In this document: piece by piece, positions 24,275 to 32,445 of the stretch
Layout of the letters: each line of letters starts with the position of its first letter
Numbering within the stretch: the stretch's first letter is position 1
Assembly: GCA_018065305.1 (NCBI GenBank)
Contig: JAGHTO010000058.1
Location: 1 to 64,000 of the forward strand
Direction of reading: 5' to 3'
Origin: Candidatus Cacconaster scatequi
GTDB taxonomy: Bacteria > Bacteroidota > Bacteroidia > Bacteroidales > UBA932
DNA length: 64,000 nt
Translations under genes and position numbers: made by a program
The notes under the pieces: model-generated
Told to the model about the DNA's origin: nothing
Databases searched by the model: none
What the model saw: the letters and a program-made list of their open reading frames with translations, nothing else

Positions 24275-25251
24275 TGTTCAATTATTGCAGTCATCCCAGG
24301 AAGAACACCTTCGATATGCTCCTGCGGAACAGCGCGCACCTCGAATGTCTTGGCATCATACTGCCCTATCTCCTTGGTCGCCTTCCATGTGGCGTATGAA
24401 TCGCGCACTGCGATGTAGTTGACAACGGCCTGGCATCTCTTCCCGTCGAGTGCGGGGATGGTAAGGTTTATCCTGTCACCTATCTTCATCCCGTGAAGAT
24501 AATCCTCCCGTATGTTGAAGGTGAACCAGATATCGGACAGGTCCGTGACCGTCATGACCGGAGCGCCCTGGCCCACAAGCTCTCCCGACCTCGGATAGAC
24601 TGACGATATGATGCCATCGGCCGGAGCGGTCAGATAGAGTTCGCTCATATATCCTTGAACTTCCTGTATCGCGCCTTCTGCCTGGTGCACAAGCGCCAGA
24701 GCTGCATCCTTATCCTCCTGACGTGCTCCGGCTACAGCCATATCGTACTGGCTCTTTGCAGCAAGCGTCTGGCTGGCTGCAGCATCGTACTTTGCCTTGA
24801 CTTCGTCATATTTCTGGGCGGAGACGACCTTCTGATCGAAGAGGCGTCGCATACGTTCGAACGATTTCTTCATCACCTCTTCCTGGACAACGGCCTGCTG
24901 CCAGACCTGGTACGCACCCGTGATCTGCTCCTGACGTGCACCGTTCGCGGCCTTCCGGCTCTGAGCCATGGCCGCATCCCGGACAGCCGATGCCTGGGCG
25001 AGCTTCGCCCTCACCTCCGGGGAATCTATCAATACAAGAGTATCACCTTTGTGTACCATCGAGCCTTCCCGTACATAGATTTCCTCGACTCTTCCGGGAA
25101 CCTTGCCTGACACGCGGTATTCCGTAGCCTCGGCCTCGCCCTGAAGCGTCATCGCTTTGGGCTTGTTTGCAAAGAATCCCGCCAGAGCTATCACTGCGAG
25201 CAGGGCGATAAGGACAGTGAGTCCTATGATTACATTGTAATGCTTTTTCAT
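24271..25251 (-). CDS. HlyD-family periplasmic adaptor of an export system
   Basis: 326 aa from the ATG at 25251 (the longer frame overlaps the TolC gene). One N-terminal membrane anchor (about 6-28), biotinyl-lipoyl-like half (GRVEEIYVREGSMVHKGDTLV), a long alpha-helical hairpin (about 75-190, Ala/Gln-rich) and a beta-barrel domain (GIISSVYPRSGELVGQGAPV). It bridges inner membrane permeases to TolC. It lies between the TolC gene (13-base gap) and the permease pair (ATGA overlap). Confidence 0.9.
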   Translation of the reverse strand: MKKHYNVIIGLTVLIALLAVIALAGFFANKPKAMTLQGEAEATEYRVSGKVPGRVEEIYVREGSMVHKGDTLVLIDSPEVRAKLAQASAVRDAAMAQSRKAANGARQEQITGAYQVWQQAVVQEEVMKKSFERMRRLFDQKVVSAQKYDEVKAKYDAAASQTLAAKSQYDMAVAGARQEDKDAALALVHQAEGAIQEVQGYMSELYLTAPADGIISSVYPRSGELVGQGAPVMTVTDLSDIWFTFNIREDYLHGMKIGDRINLTIPALDGKRCQAVVNYIAVRDSYATWKATKEIGQYDAKTFEVRAVPQEHIEGVLPGMTAIIEQ

Positions 25252-25264
25252 ATCTGTTTTTCTT

Positions 25265-26788
25265 TTATTTGTCCGATGTATATTGTCCTTCTGCACGATT
25301 GAGATTCGTATCCGTCATCAGCAGTTCAATGCCGGCATCAATGCATTCCGTATGAGCCTGAAGCCACGCCGACTGGGCAGAGAGGGCCACACTGGATTCC
25401 ACCACCCCTTCCTCGAATCCGAGGGTTGCGGCACGGAGATTCTCCTCGGCGCTGTCAAGGTTGCTCTTTGCCATCTGAAGGCGTTCGAGCGCCTCGTCAC
25501 GCTGCGCGTGAAGCTGGGATACCTCAAGGTTCACCATATTGATACTGTCATCATACTTGGATTTGTAGAGGTCCGCTTCCAGCTTGGCCTTCTGTGTCTT
25601 CTTCAGGGCTTCCAATCCGTGGAAAATGGGTATCCTGACGGAAACACCGGCAGAGAAAAAGCCGTGGAAGTCCTTCTGAAATCCGTTGGTTACGTTTGGA
25701 TTGGTCAGGAAGTAATTGCCTGCCAGAGCGATTTGCGGCATCATATCAGCACGAGCCACTTTTACCTTCTCACTATATATGCGTGATGCAAGGTCGAGGC
25801 TCCTGAGTTCCGGTCTCTTTGCAGTAATCTCTTCCATTGAAAGAGCCGCGCGCGCCTGAGGCGTCCCGAATTCATCACAACCTTCATCGGCAAGCAGCAC
25901 ATCCGTGTCGAGAGGAAGTCCTATCTGCTTGCACAGGAGCATCTTCGCCAGCTTGAGGCCATTGGTGGCCTTGGTCAGCATCATTTCCGCTTCGTTGGCC
26001 TTGACCTTGATTGTCAGTACATCGGATTGAGTGGCGACACCTTCCTCGAATGATATCCGCACGTCGCGCTCCAGCGTTTTCAGGAGGTCAGAGTAATTTG
26101 TCGCCAGTTCTTTCTTGGCGGCGATTGAAACAATCTGCCAGTATGCCTGATCGATATTCACAATCGTCCGGGCGTACTCGGCGTCATACTTGCTTTCGGC
26201 AAGTTCTTCGGCAAGAGCGGCGATTCTGTTGGAAGCGATGATTTTGCCTCCCACGAAAACCGGCTGTTGCAAAGCGACTCCCGCAACTGTTATATTGTGA
26301 AGGTCCGGATGCAGCAGGTCATCTATACTGGAGCCGATTCCGTTTATTGCCTGCGATATGTCGGTCTGCGAAAGCATTCCCAGGACCGTCTGCCACATAG
26401 GGCTCTGCATATATTCCATCGCAAGGGACGGATTTGTCATAATCGCCTGGGTGAGCGCCTCCATTTTTCCGGAAATGCTTTCCTGAATGATGGATCCGGC
26501 ATTCTGGAGCATGGCGGATTTGTCACTGTCAATCAGTGAAACATCCAAAGTGTTGTACATATATGTACCGGATGCCGAAATGTTCGGGAAAAAGTTGGCT
26601 CTGGCAATGGCCCTGTCATAATGAGCCATCCCGGCACTGATCCTCGCCTGATCAAGGGCGCTGTTGTTGGACACGGCCATTCTTCTGCATTCTTCAAGAT
26701 TCAGCCGCTCCTGTCCGTATGCATTTGCCACAATGACAAAGGCTGCCGCGGACATAATGATTCCTTTAATTTTCATGTATTGATTCAT
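25265..26788 (-). CDS. TolC-family outer membrane export protein
   Basis: 507 aa. Signal peptide (to about 25, ANAYGQE); an ATG 12 bases downstream is an equal alternative start. Two outer membrane efflux protein repeats with the typical long helices (for example DIKVKANEAEMML, LERLQMAKSNLDSAEENLR). First gene of the export operon TolC-HlyD-permease-permease. Divergent from an AraC regulator, with 148 bases between, so expression is probably under its control. Confidence 0.92.
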   Translation of the reverse strand: MNQYMKIKGIIMSAAAFVIVANAYGQERLNLEECRRMAVSNNSALDQARISAGMAHYDRAIARANFFPNISASGTYMYNTLDVSLIDSDKSAMLQNAGSIIQESISGKMEALTQAIMTNPSLAMEYMQSPMWQTVLGMLSQTDISQAINGIGSSIDDLLHPDLHNITVAGVALQQPVFVGGKIIASNRIAALAEELAESKYDAEYARTIVNIDQAYWQIVSIAAKKELATNYSDLLKTLERDVRISFEEGVATQSDVLTIKVKANEAEMMLTKATNGLKLAKMLLCKQIGLPLDTDVLLADEGCDEFGTPQARAALSMEEITAKRPELRSLDLASRIYSEKVKVARADMMPQIALAGNYFLTNPNVTNGFQKDFHGFFSAGVSVRIPIFHGLEALKKTQKAKLEADLYKSKYDDSINMVNLEVSQLHAQRDEALERLQMAKSNLDSAEENLRAATLGFEEGVVESSVALSAQSAWLQAHTECIDAGIELLMTDTNLNRAEGQYTSDK

Positions 26789-26856
26789 TAATTCATCGCA
26801 TAGAAATTACAAATATGAGTCCCAAATAAACTATATATATACTATATTTGCCATAA

Positions 26857-26897
26857 TTATTATCCATTTTACCCTTTTATAGCATAATGGATAATAA
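26857..26897. promoter_or_regulatory. Inverted repeat operator candidate between the export operon and araC-type gene
   Basis: TTATTATCCATT (26857-26868) and AATGGATAATAA (26886-26897) are perfect reverse complements with a 17-base spacer. They sit midway in a divergent intergenic region where no gene ends, so a terminator is unlikely and a binding site for the adjacent AraC-family regulator is the simplest reading. Confidence 0.5.
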
Positions 26898-26936
26898 AAT
26901 ATGTAATAACAGCCAGAAATAGTACTGCGTGATATC

Positions 26937-27845
26937 ATGACAGAAAGGCACAACTTTGACATACCGGACCTTCTGAAGCAGATGCCGGAATTCTCCTACC
27001 GCAAGCTGGGTGATGAGTTCTTCATTGCGAAACTGGGATACTACGAATCTCTCGAGTTTATGAAATACCCTGTGCGGTTCAACGGATTTCTGGCTTTCTT
27101 CTGCATCGAGGGACGCTTTTCATTGGATATCAACCTCAAATCCTATGAAGTCTCCGAAGGTTCGCTGATTATATACACTCCTGGAAACATTGCCAGAGTA
27201 GCGGCAATGGACCAATCCGAACTGTCGAAACTGCAGTTCGTGCTTGTAGCGTCGACCGAAGCCTTCATTACAGGAGTGAGAATGGACTTCAGCAAATTGT
27301 ACGAGGACAGCCTCCTGACTCTGGAGAACCCGTGTATCCGTCTGGACGATGCCGAGAGAGGCCTGTTGAGAAAATATCTCGAACTTGCCGAAGTCCTGCT
27401 GTCCCTTGATATCCCCAACAAGGCCGAGGCGGTCAAATTCCTTGGGACATCCATATTCTATCTGCTTGGGACGATGTGGAGGAACCGGCTGGATATAGCG
27501 CACCAGAATCTGCCGGCAAGGACAAAGAGGGCGAACGCGATATTCGCATCATTTCTCAAACTGGTCGCCGACCACCACCGGCAGGAACACAGGATTGAAT
27601 TCTATGCCGACAGACTGCTGCTGACGCCCAAGTACCTCTCCAAGTTCATCAAGGAAGTGAGCGGAAGGACAGCCCCGGAATGGATAGACTCCTTCATCAT
27701 TCTGGACGCGAAAAACCTGCTGAAATATTCAGATATGAGTATCAAGGAGATTGCATACGATATGCATTTCTCCAGTGTTCCGGCCTTCTACAAGTTTTTC
27801 CAGAAGAAAACCGGAATGACCCCGGCCACATACAGATCCGCATAA
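26937..27845 (+). CDS. AraC-family transcriptional regulator
   Basis: 302 aa. N-terminal cupin-like sensing domain (about 30-150) and a C-terminal double helix-turn-helix (about 200-300) with RIEFYADRLLLTPKYLSKFIKE and the second-helix signature IKEIAYDMHFSSVPAFYKFFQKKTGMTPATYR broken into its usual parts. Divergent from the TolC/HlyD/ABC-2 operon, which it most likely controls. The effector is unknown. Confidence 0.92.
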   Translation: MTERHNFDIPDLLKQMPEFSYRKLGDEFFIAKLGYYESLEFMKYPVRFNGFLAFFCIEGRFSLDINLKSYEVSEGSLIIYTPGNIARVAAMDQSELSKLQFVLVASTEAFITGVRMDFSKLYEDSLLTLENPCIRLDDAERGLLRKYLELAEVLLSLDIPNKAEAVKFLGTSIFYLLGTMWRNRLDIAHQNLPARTKRANAIFASFLKLVADHHRQEHRIEFYADRLLLTPKYLSKFIKEVSGRTAPEWIDSFIILDAKNLLKYSDMSIKEIAYDMHFSSVPAFYKFFQKKTGMTPATYRSA

Positions 27846-27881
27846 ACCCTTACCCGATATTCCCTCCCCGACACAATGTGT

Positions 27882-28042
27882 CAGACCTGTATATGCTTTT
27901 TGGACATTTTCCCGTACAGGGTGGCTTTGCCACAGTCCAAAAAGCATACAGGTCTGGCCGCCACGGGATGAAAATCCGCCGTTTTGATCCAATCACGGGA
28001 TTTTTTCTCATATCGGGATTGAAAACGCCTTTTTCAATCCCG
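27882..28042. repeat. Non-coding region with two strong inverted repeats
   Basis: CAGACCTGTATATGC onward (27882-27905) pairs with 27935-27956; the arms match over 22 bases apart from an inserted AT in the left arm. The loop holds a perfect hairpin GTGGC-TTT-GCCAC (27921-27933). A second perfect 12-bp hairpin CGGGATTGAAAA/TTTTCAATCCCG lies at 28014-28042. The space between araC-type gene and hemW (27846-28083) is otherwise empty. One or both may terminate the convergent genes; the size suggests REP-like elements. Confidence 0.6.
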
Positions 28043-28083
28043 TCAGGCTCGCAGCAAACATAACTGATTGCCACGACCAGCTC

Positions 28084-29130
28084 TCAGATATGCGATATCA
28101 GGCGGGAAATGAGGTCGTCGCTGACGAAGAATGAGGCGGGGCTGATTCTGACGCGGTCGCCGGACTCGATAATGGCGCCGGAAGCGATGAATCCGGGATA
28201 CGACGGATTCCGGCAGACAAGTTCCTTCGGGATTCCGTCCGACGTGCGAAGCCCCAGCATTATCACCTCCTCGGCCACCTCCACATCCGTCAGGTTCTCC
28301 CCCCGCAGCGGAGCACCTGCAATATATGCGTCAGTATCGGACACATTCCAATACCTGCTGTATCCACCGTCAAACGAATGGGCCGCAGCACCCAGGCCCA
28401 GGTATGGTTCCCTCCGCCAGTAGGCGCTGTTGTGCCGCGAATGGAATCCGGGCTTGCAATAATTGGAAATCTCATACTGCTGATAGCCGGCTTCCCCCAT
28501 AACGGACTGAAGAGCCAGATACTGCGACAGACAGGCATCGTCGTCAGCGGAAGCATACTTCCCCATCATCTGATAGCAGGAGATATGTTCCGGAAAAAGC
28601 TCCACAACCTTGCGTATGGTTCTCCCCCACTCCTGGGAGGACAACCCCTCATAACCAAATATCAGGTCAACCGAAATGTTTCCGAAACCCGCGCCCCTGA
28701 GTGTCTTGAAAGCACGGACCGCATCTTCAGCCGTATGCCTGCGCTTCATCCACTTCAGGTGATCATCATTCATTGACTGGATTCCCATACTGATGCGCGT
28801 GACCCCGAGAGTTCGGAATCCGTAAGCCTTGTCAAAATCGATGTCATCCGGATTGACCTCAACCGTAAACTCCCCGACACCGGACAAATCAAGAGAGCCG
28901 GAAAGTGCAGAGACAAGCCGTTCGAGTTCCCCTACAGGTAAAACGGAAGGAGTCCCCCCGCCGAAATAGAGAGTGGCGGGTGGGACTCCTTTCAGGAAAC
29001 CGCGGCGGTCTTCCGCTTCGCGGATCAAAGCATCGACATATTCCGGAAAATCCTTTCTGACCCTTGAATAGAAGTCGCAGTAGATGCAACGGCTCGTACA
29101 GAAGGGAAAGTGGACGTAAATTCCGGCCAT
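28084..29130 (-). CDS. hemW: Radical SAM heme chaperone HemW-like protein
   Basis: 348 aa. Radical SAM CxxxCxxC cluster motif with a fourth Cys two residues on, in CTSRCIYCDFYS (11-22), FGGGTPS, and the HemW_C region at the C-terminus. Formerly called oxygen-independent coproporphyrinogen III oxidase-like. The family binds heme and delivers it to respiratory proteins. The HNSAYWRREPYLGLGAAAHS motif is typical of HemW. Starts 3 bases after the stop of the coiled-coil protein. Confidence 0.92.
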   Translation of the reverse strand: MAGIYVHFPFCTSRCIYCDFYSRVRKDFPEYVDALIREAEDRRGFLKGVPPATLYFGGGTPSVLPVGELERLVSALSGSLDLSGVGEFTVEVNPDDIDFDKAYGFRTLGVTRISMGIQSMNDDHLKWMKRRHTAEDAVRAFKTLRGAGFGNISVDLIFGYEGLSSQEWGRTIRKVVELFPEHISCYQMMGKYASADDDACLSQYLALQSVMGEAGYQQYEISNYCKPGFHSRHNSAYWRREPYLGLGAAAHSFDGGYSRYWNVSDTDAYIAGAPLRGENLTDVEVAEEVIMLGLRTSDGIPKELVCRNPSYPGFIASGAIIESGDRVRISPASFFVSDDLISRLISHI

Positions 29131-29133
29131 ACC

Positions 29134-30078
29134 CTACTTGAGCAGCAGGTCAGTGGATCCGAGTTTTGTTTCAGACGAATAGATGTCGACCGTATAAACT
29201 CCCTTCGTAAAACCCTGAGGGTTCGCGAAATAGATGCAGATTTCCACCTCCTCGCCCTGATAGTCCACTTCACGGGAAGCAGAATAAATCATCTGCTGGC
29301 CTTCACAGGTGAACACATTTTCCTCGCTGTCGGCAAGCAGTACTCCGTCAGGACCCTTGATACGGATGTATATCGTCCTGTAGCCGTGATCGGCAATCAG
29401 GTTCTCAATCAGGCTCAGGCAAGTCTTGAGTTTGGCCGTGCGGCTGCTCCTTTCCGTTTGCTTGTTGGAAGCGTTGATCGCCACCATATTGAATCCGCGG
29501 GCCTTTACAACGGCGCCGGCGGAAGCCTTCGCTGAAAGCTTGTCGGTCGTGCTTCTCAGGTCCTCATACTGACGGCGGCTCTCCTGCGCATCCCTGCGGG
29601 CGGCGGAAGCTTCGTTACGGAGATTTGTATTCAACGTGTTCAATGAGTCTATCTGCTTGATGTAACTCTTCATTATGGAACGGAGCGTTCCGGTCTCCTT
29701 TTCATACTGACGGATCTTCGCCCTGTTCGTAGCCTCAGTCTTCTGGAGCTTCTCAATCAGCTGACCCACCTTCTCCTTCTCTACAAGAAGTGAATCGTTT
29801 ATTTCGGCATTGGTGGTACTCAAGGCTTCATAATCACCCTGAAGTGCGATAAGTTCGGAGGCGAGATTCTCCTTGTCGAGGTTCAGCTCCTTGACGAGCG
29901 TGTTTTTCCTTATCAGCACGATTACAAGGACAATAACAAGTATCGCCGCCACTGCGCTGAGGGCATAGACAACCTTCTTCAGCGCATCCGAATTACCGGA
30001 ACCGCCAACACTTTTTTTTCTCGGATGATCCTTCTCAAACTGAATCATCTCATCATCAAGTTCATCGTAATCTATCAT
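29134..30078 (-). CDS. Coiled-coil membrane protein, unknown function
   Basis: 314 aa. An acidic N-terminal cytosolic tail, one membrane helix (about 36-60), a long coiled coil (about 62-185) with heptad-like Leu spacing, and a C-terminal beta-rich domain (about 195-314). I recognise no named domain. It resembles unnamed envelope proteins conserved in Bacteroidales. It is followed 3 bases later by hemW, and has its own consensus promoter. Confidence 0.75.
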   Translation of the reverse strand: MIDYDELDDEMIQFEKDHPRKKSVGGSGNSDALKKVVYALSAVAAILVIVLVIVLIRKNTLVKELNLDKENLASELIALQGDYEALSTTNAEINDSLLVEKEKVGQLIEKLQKTEATNRAKIRQYEKETGTLRSIMKSYIKQIDSLNTLNTNLRNEASAARRDAQESRRQYEDLRSTTDKLSAKASAGAVVKARGFNMVAINASNKQTERSSRTAKLKTCLSLIENLIADHGYRTIYIRIKGPDGVLLADSEENVFTCEGQQMIYSASREVDYQGEEVEICIYFANPQGFTKGVYTVDIYSSETKLGSTDLLLK

Positions 30079-30111
30079 AATTCAAGTCTTAATTATCCGA
30101 ATCAATATGGA

Positions 30112-30143
30112 CAAATATAGTGCCTTTCAGGAAAATAATCAAC
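30112..30143 (-). promoter_or_regulatory. Promoter of the coiled-coil protein-hemW operon
   Basis: Minus strand GTTG (30143-30140), 20 bases, TATATTTG (30119-30112). Confidence 0.55.
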
Positions 30144-30144
30144 A

Positions 30145-31098
30145 CTATGCAAGGCTTTTTGCAATCCCTTCCATATAAGACCGGGCCTTGCTTTGCGGAA
30201 GTTGTGACAAACAGGAGACAGCCTCCCCTATTTCATCTGCAAGACGGTTCCCGGCATACCCCAGACCGTCATACGACCTGACAAGTTCAAGGGCCACAGC
30301 GGAAATGTTCTCAGGCAGAACCTTGACCTTTTTAAGAAACGCGGAAGAGACTTTCGAAGGCGCATTTTTGAGCGCACCGATAAGAGGAAGCGTGAGTTTT
30401 CTCTCTTTGATGTCCTGCCCGCTCGGTTTCCCTGTCTTCAAATCCGGAGAATAGTCAAGAATGTCATCCCGGATCTGAAACGCCCGGCCCAAATGCAGCG
30501 CGTACCCGGACATTGCGTTTACAATCTCTTCGGAAGCGGAAACGGAATACGCTGCAGACAATACGGCCGTTTCAAAAAGAGATGAAGTCTTTCGCGAAAT
30601 TATCTGAAAATAGGCCTCTTCATCAATCTTTGGAGCCATCGATTTCTCAAGCTGCAGCACTTCACCCTCCGAGAGAGCGTCCAGGCTTCTGGCAAACTCC
30701 CTCAAAACCCGTCCGTCCGGATTGTCCAATATGAGTCCGACGGCCCTTGCCAGCCAGAAATCCCCTATCAGGACGGCGGAAGTCCCGCCATACATCGAAT
30801 TCACGGTAGGATTTCCGCGCCGCACAAGGCTGCCGTCAACTACATCATCGTGAAGCAGCGTGGCAGTATGCAGCAACTCGACAGCCGCGGCACATTTCGC
30901 AACCCTGTCCGGACATTCACCGCAGATTGCCGTAGAGGTGAGAAGAGTCAGAGCGGGACGAAGCTGTTTGCCCGTGTGCTCAAGAAGATAACCGGTTATC
31001 TTGTCAAGCAAAAGCACATCGGCCTTCAAAGAGTCTTTGAAAGCCGAACGGTATGCAGACCAGGATTGGCCCAGATATTTCTGAATTTCCTTAAGCAA
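30145..31098 (-). CDS. Long-chain polyprenyl diphosphate synthase
   Basis: 317 aa from a TTG at 31098, five bases after the stop of the upstream beta-barrel gene; the longer frame to 31221 runs through that gene and carries no family sequence. The two Asp-rich motifs LLHDDVVDGSLVRRGN and QIRDDILDYS are intact, as is the GKQLRPAL region. Ala is the fifth residue before the first motif, which in this family goes with long products such as octaprenyl diphosphate for menaquinone. The product length is inference. Confidence 0.88.
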   Translation of the reverse strand: MLKEIQKYLGQSWSAYRSAFKDSLKADVLLLDKITGYLLEHTGKQLRPALTLLTSTAICGECPDRVAKCAAAVELLHTATLLHDDVVDGSLVRRGNPTVNSMYGGTSAVLIGDFWLARAVGLILDNPDGRVLREFARSLDALSEGEVLQLEKSMAPKIDEEAYFQIISRKTSSLFETAVLSAAYSVSASEEIVNAMSGYALHLGRAFQIRDDILDYSPDLKTGKPSGQDIKERKLTLPLIGALKNAPSKVSSAFLKKVKVLPENISAVALELVRSYDGLGYAGNRLADEIGEAVSCLSQLPQSKARSYMEGIAKSLA

Positions 31099-31103
31099 AA
31101 TTG

Positions 31104-31751
31104 TCAGAATATGATGGCCAGTCCTATTTCGAAGGCACCTTCCTTGGTCTTCAGGTCCTTGACCTGACTTCCCATCTTTTCCCAATATTCCGACCAGTTG
31201 GCGACTCCACCGAAATCCCAATTGTATTTGGCAGTAATCTGGAGTTTGGAAATCTCTATTCCGACACCGAGTCCCACACCTCCGGAAACCTTCTTGGTTG
31301 CAGCCTTGAAGGCATCTGCAACATAAGCAAGACCCTTCGAATCAATCTTGTCGCCCAACTTGAAACCGACGTACGGTGAAGCAAATACAAACGGCCTGAG
31401 GAAAAGCAAATCAACACCCCACTGTACATTGACAGGAACTTCTATATAGCTCAGAGTAGCATTAATATTAATGGGATCCGTCAAAGCTGCTGCAAGCTGG
31501 AAAGATTTCGCTCTGTAAAGAATTTCAGGCTGCAGGCTGAAGCCACCCCAGGTGGATGTTTGATAGCCAAGGCCGGCACACCAGCCGATACGTCCCTTGG
31601 GAGACGCCAAATCGACCGCCTTCACGGCATCAAGAGCCGTATTGACATTCTGAAACGCCATACCTCCTTTTATCAGGAAACCTTCGGCTTTGGCATTGAC
31701 AGAAGAGAGAAGCATCAGCGCAACTGCGCAAAAAACAGTCAGTTTCTTCAT
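31104..31751 (-). CDS. Small outer membrane beta-barrel protein
   Basis: 215 aa. Signal peptide (1-22, NAKAEG) and a porin-like pattern of alternating strands, with a conserved Gly-rich GGVGLGVGIEISKLQI stretch and a terminal hydrophobic strand ending IGLAIIF. It fits the PorT/OmpW-like small barrels common in Bacteroidota. Function unknown. It lies 5 bases after trxA and 5 before the prenyl synthase, forming a small operon. Confidence 0.8.
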   Translation of the reverse strand: MKKLTVFCAVALMLLSSVNAKAEGFLIKGGMAFQNVNTALDAVKAVDLASPKGRIGWCAGLGYQTSTWGGFSLQPEILYRAKSFQLAAALTDPININATLSYIEVPVNVQWGVDLLFLRPFVFASPYVGFKLGDKIDSKGLAYVADAFKAATKKVSGGVGLGVGIEISKLQITAKYNWDFGGVANWSEYWEKMGSQVKDLKTKEGAFEIGLAIIF

Positions 31752-31756
31752 AACAA

Positions 31757-32077
31757 TTATCCTATGAGTGAATTAATCTTGTTTTCAAGTTCAGATTGCG
31801 GCACGGCGCCCACGCTTCTGCCGACAAGCTGTCCGTCCTTAAAGAAAAGGATTGTGGGGATGTTCCTGATTCCGTACTGCATCGGAATGTCTGTGCTGTC
31901 ATCCACATTGCACTTGGCCACAAGCACCTTGCCTTCAAACTTCTGGGCAAGAGAGTCAATTATTGGAGAAAGCATTCTGCACGGACCGCACCAAGTGGCC
32001 CAGAAATCTACAACGGCCGGAACACCGGCATCAAGGACTGTCTCCTTGAAATTGGAATCATTGACTGATACTGCCAT
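31757..32077 (-). CDS. trxA: Thioredoxin
   Basis: 106 aa from the ATG at 32077; the longer frame reads back through the upstream hairpin. Classic WCGPC redox motif with flanking VDFWATWCGPCRMLSP, cis-Pro in RNIPT, and FFKDG. No signal peptide, so it is cytosolic. It reduces disulfides in ribonucleotide reductase, peroxidases and others. A weak promoter TTTT-N20-TATCTTCG starts just upstream. Confidence 0.95.
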   Translation of the reverse strand: MAVSVNDSNFKETVLDAGVPAVVDFWATWCGPCRMLSPIIDSLAQKFEGKVLVAKCNVDDSTDIPMQYGIRNIPTILFFKDGQLVGRSVGAVPQSELENKINSLIG

Positions 32078-32089
32078 TTCTTTAAATAA

Positions 32090-32127
32090 AAAAAGTGTTA
32101 TTTTCAAAGGCGAAGATAACACTTTTT
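32090..32127. terminator. Hairpin between the RND operon and trxA
   Basis: AAAAAGTGTTAT (32090-32101) and ATAACACTTTTT (32116-32127): a perfect 12-bp stem with a 14-base loop, followed by T runs in both directions. It follows the PG0541-type gene and probably terminates that operon, while the trxA start site would be within or just after the loop. Confidence 0.55.
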
Positions 32128-32148
32128 GGTTGAACGGAAAAATGTAAT

Positions 32149-32442
32149 TTATACCATTTGTTCGATATTCCATACAAAAGCCCTCACCCCGACCTCCTTG
32201 TTCCGGGCGTCGAGCTTTTTGACGGTAAAGAGAAGTTCATCCACTTTTTCTTCAGGGACTACCGCCATCACGGCCGAATTCATCTCGGGCCAGGTATGAG
32301 TGCCCCTATGAGGATCTCCGGTCCTGGAGCCGCGCCCCTGAACCTGCTCAAAAAAAGTAAACCCACGAATTTCAAGAGTGTCAAGCATATACTCCACTCG
32401 TGACGTGAACGCCTGATTGAAAACTATGAACACGCTTTTCAT
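32149..32442 (-). CDS. PG0541-family transporter-associated protein
   Basis: 97 aa, cytosolic. Sequence matches the small PG0541-type proteins that accompany RND pumps in Bacteroidales (MKSVFIVFNQAFTSRV, GRGSRTGDPHRGTHTWPEMNSAV). The pattern of a ferredoxin-like fold with a loop of Gly/Arg recalls PII-like proteins, but nucleotide binding is not shown. It starts 3 bases after the RND pump stop, in the same operon. It may tune pump activity; that is inference. Confidence 0.82.
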   Translation of the reverse strand: MKSVFIVFNQAFTSRVEYMLDTLEIRGFTFFEQVQGRGSRTGDPHRGTHTWPEMNSAVMAVVPEEKVDELLFTVKKLDARNKEVGVRAFVWNIEQMV

Positions 32443-32445
32443 CTT

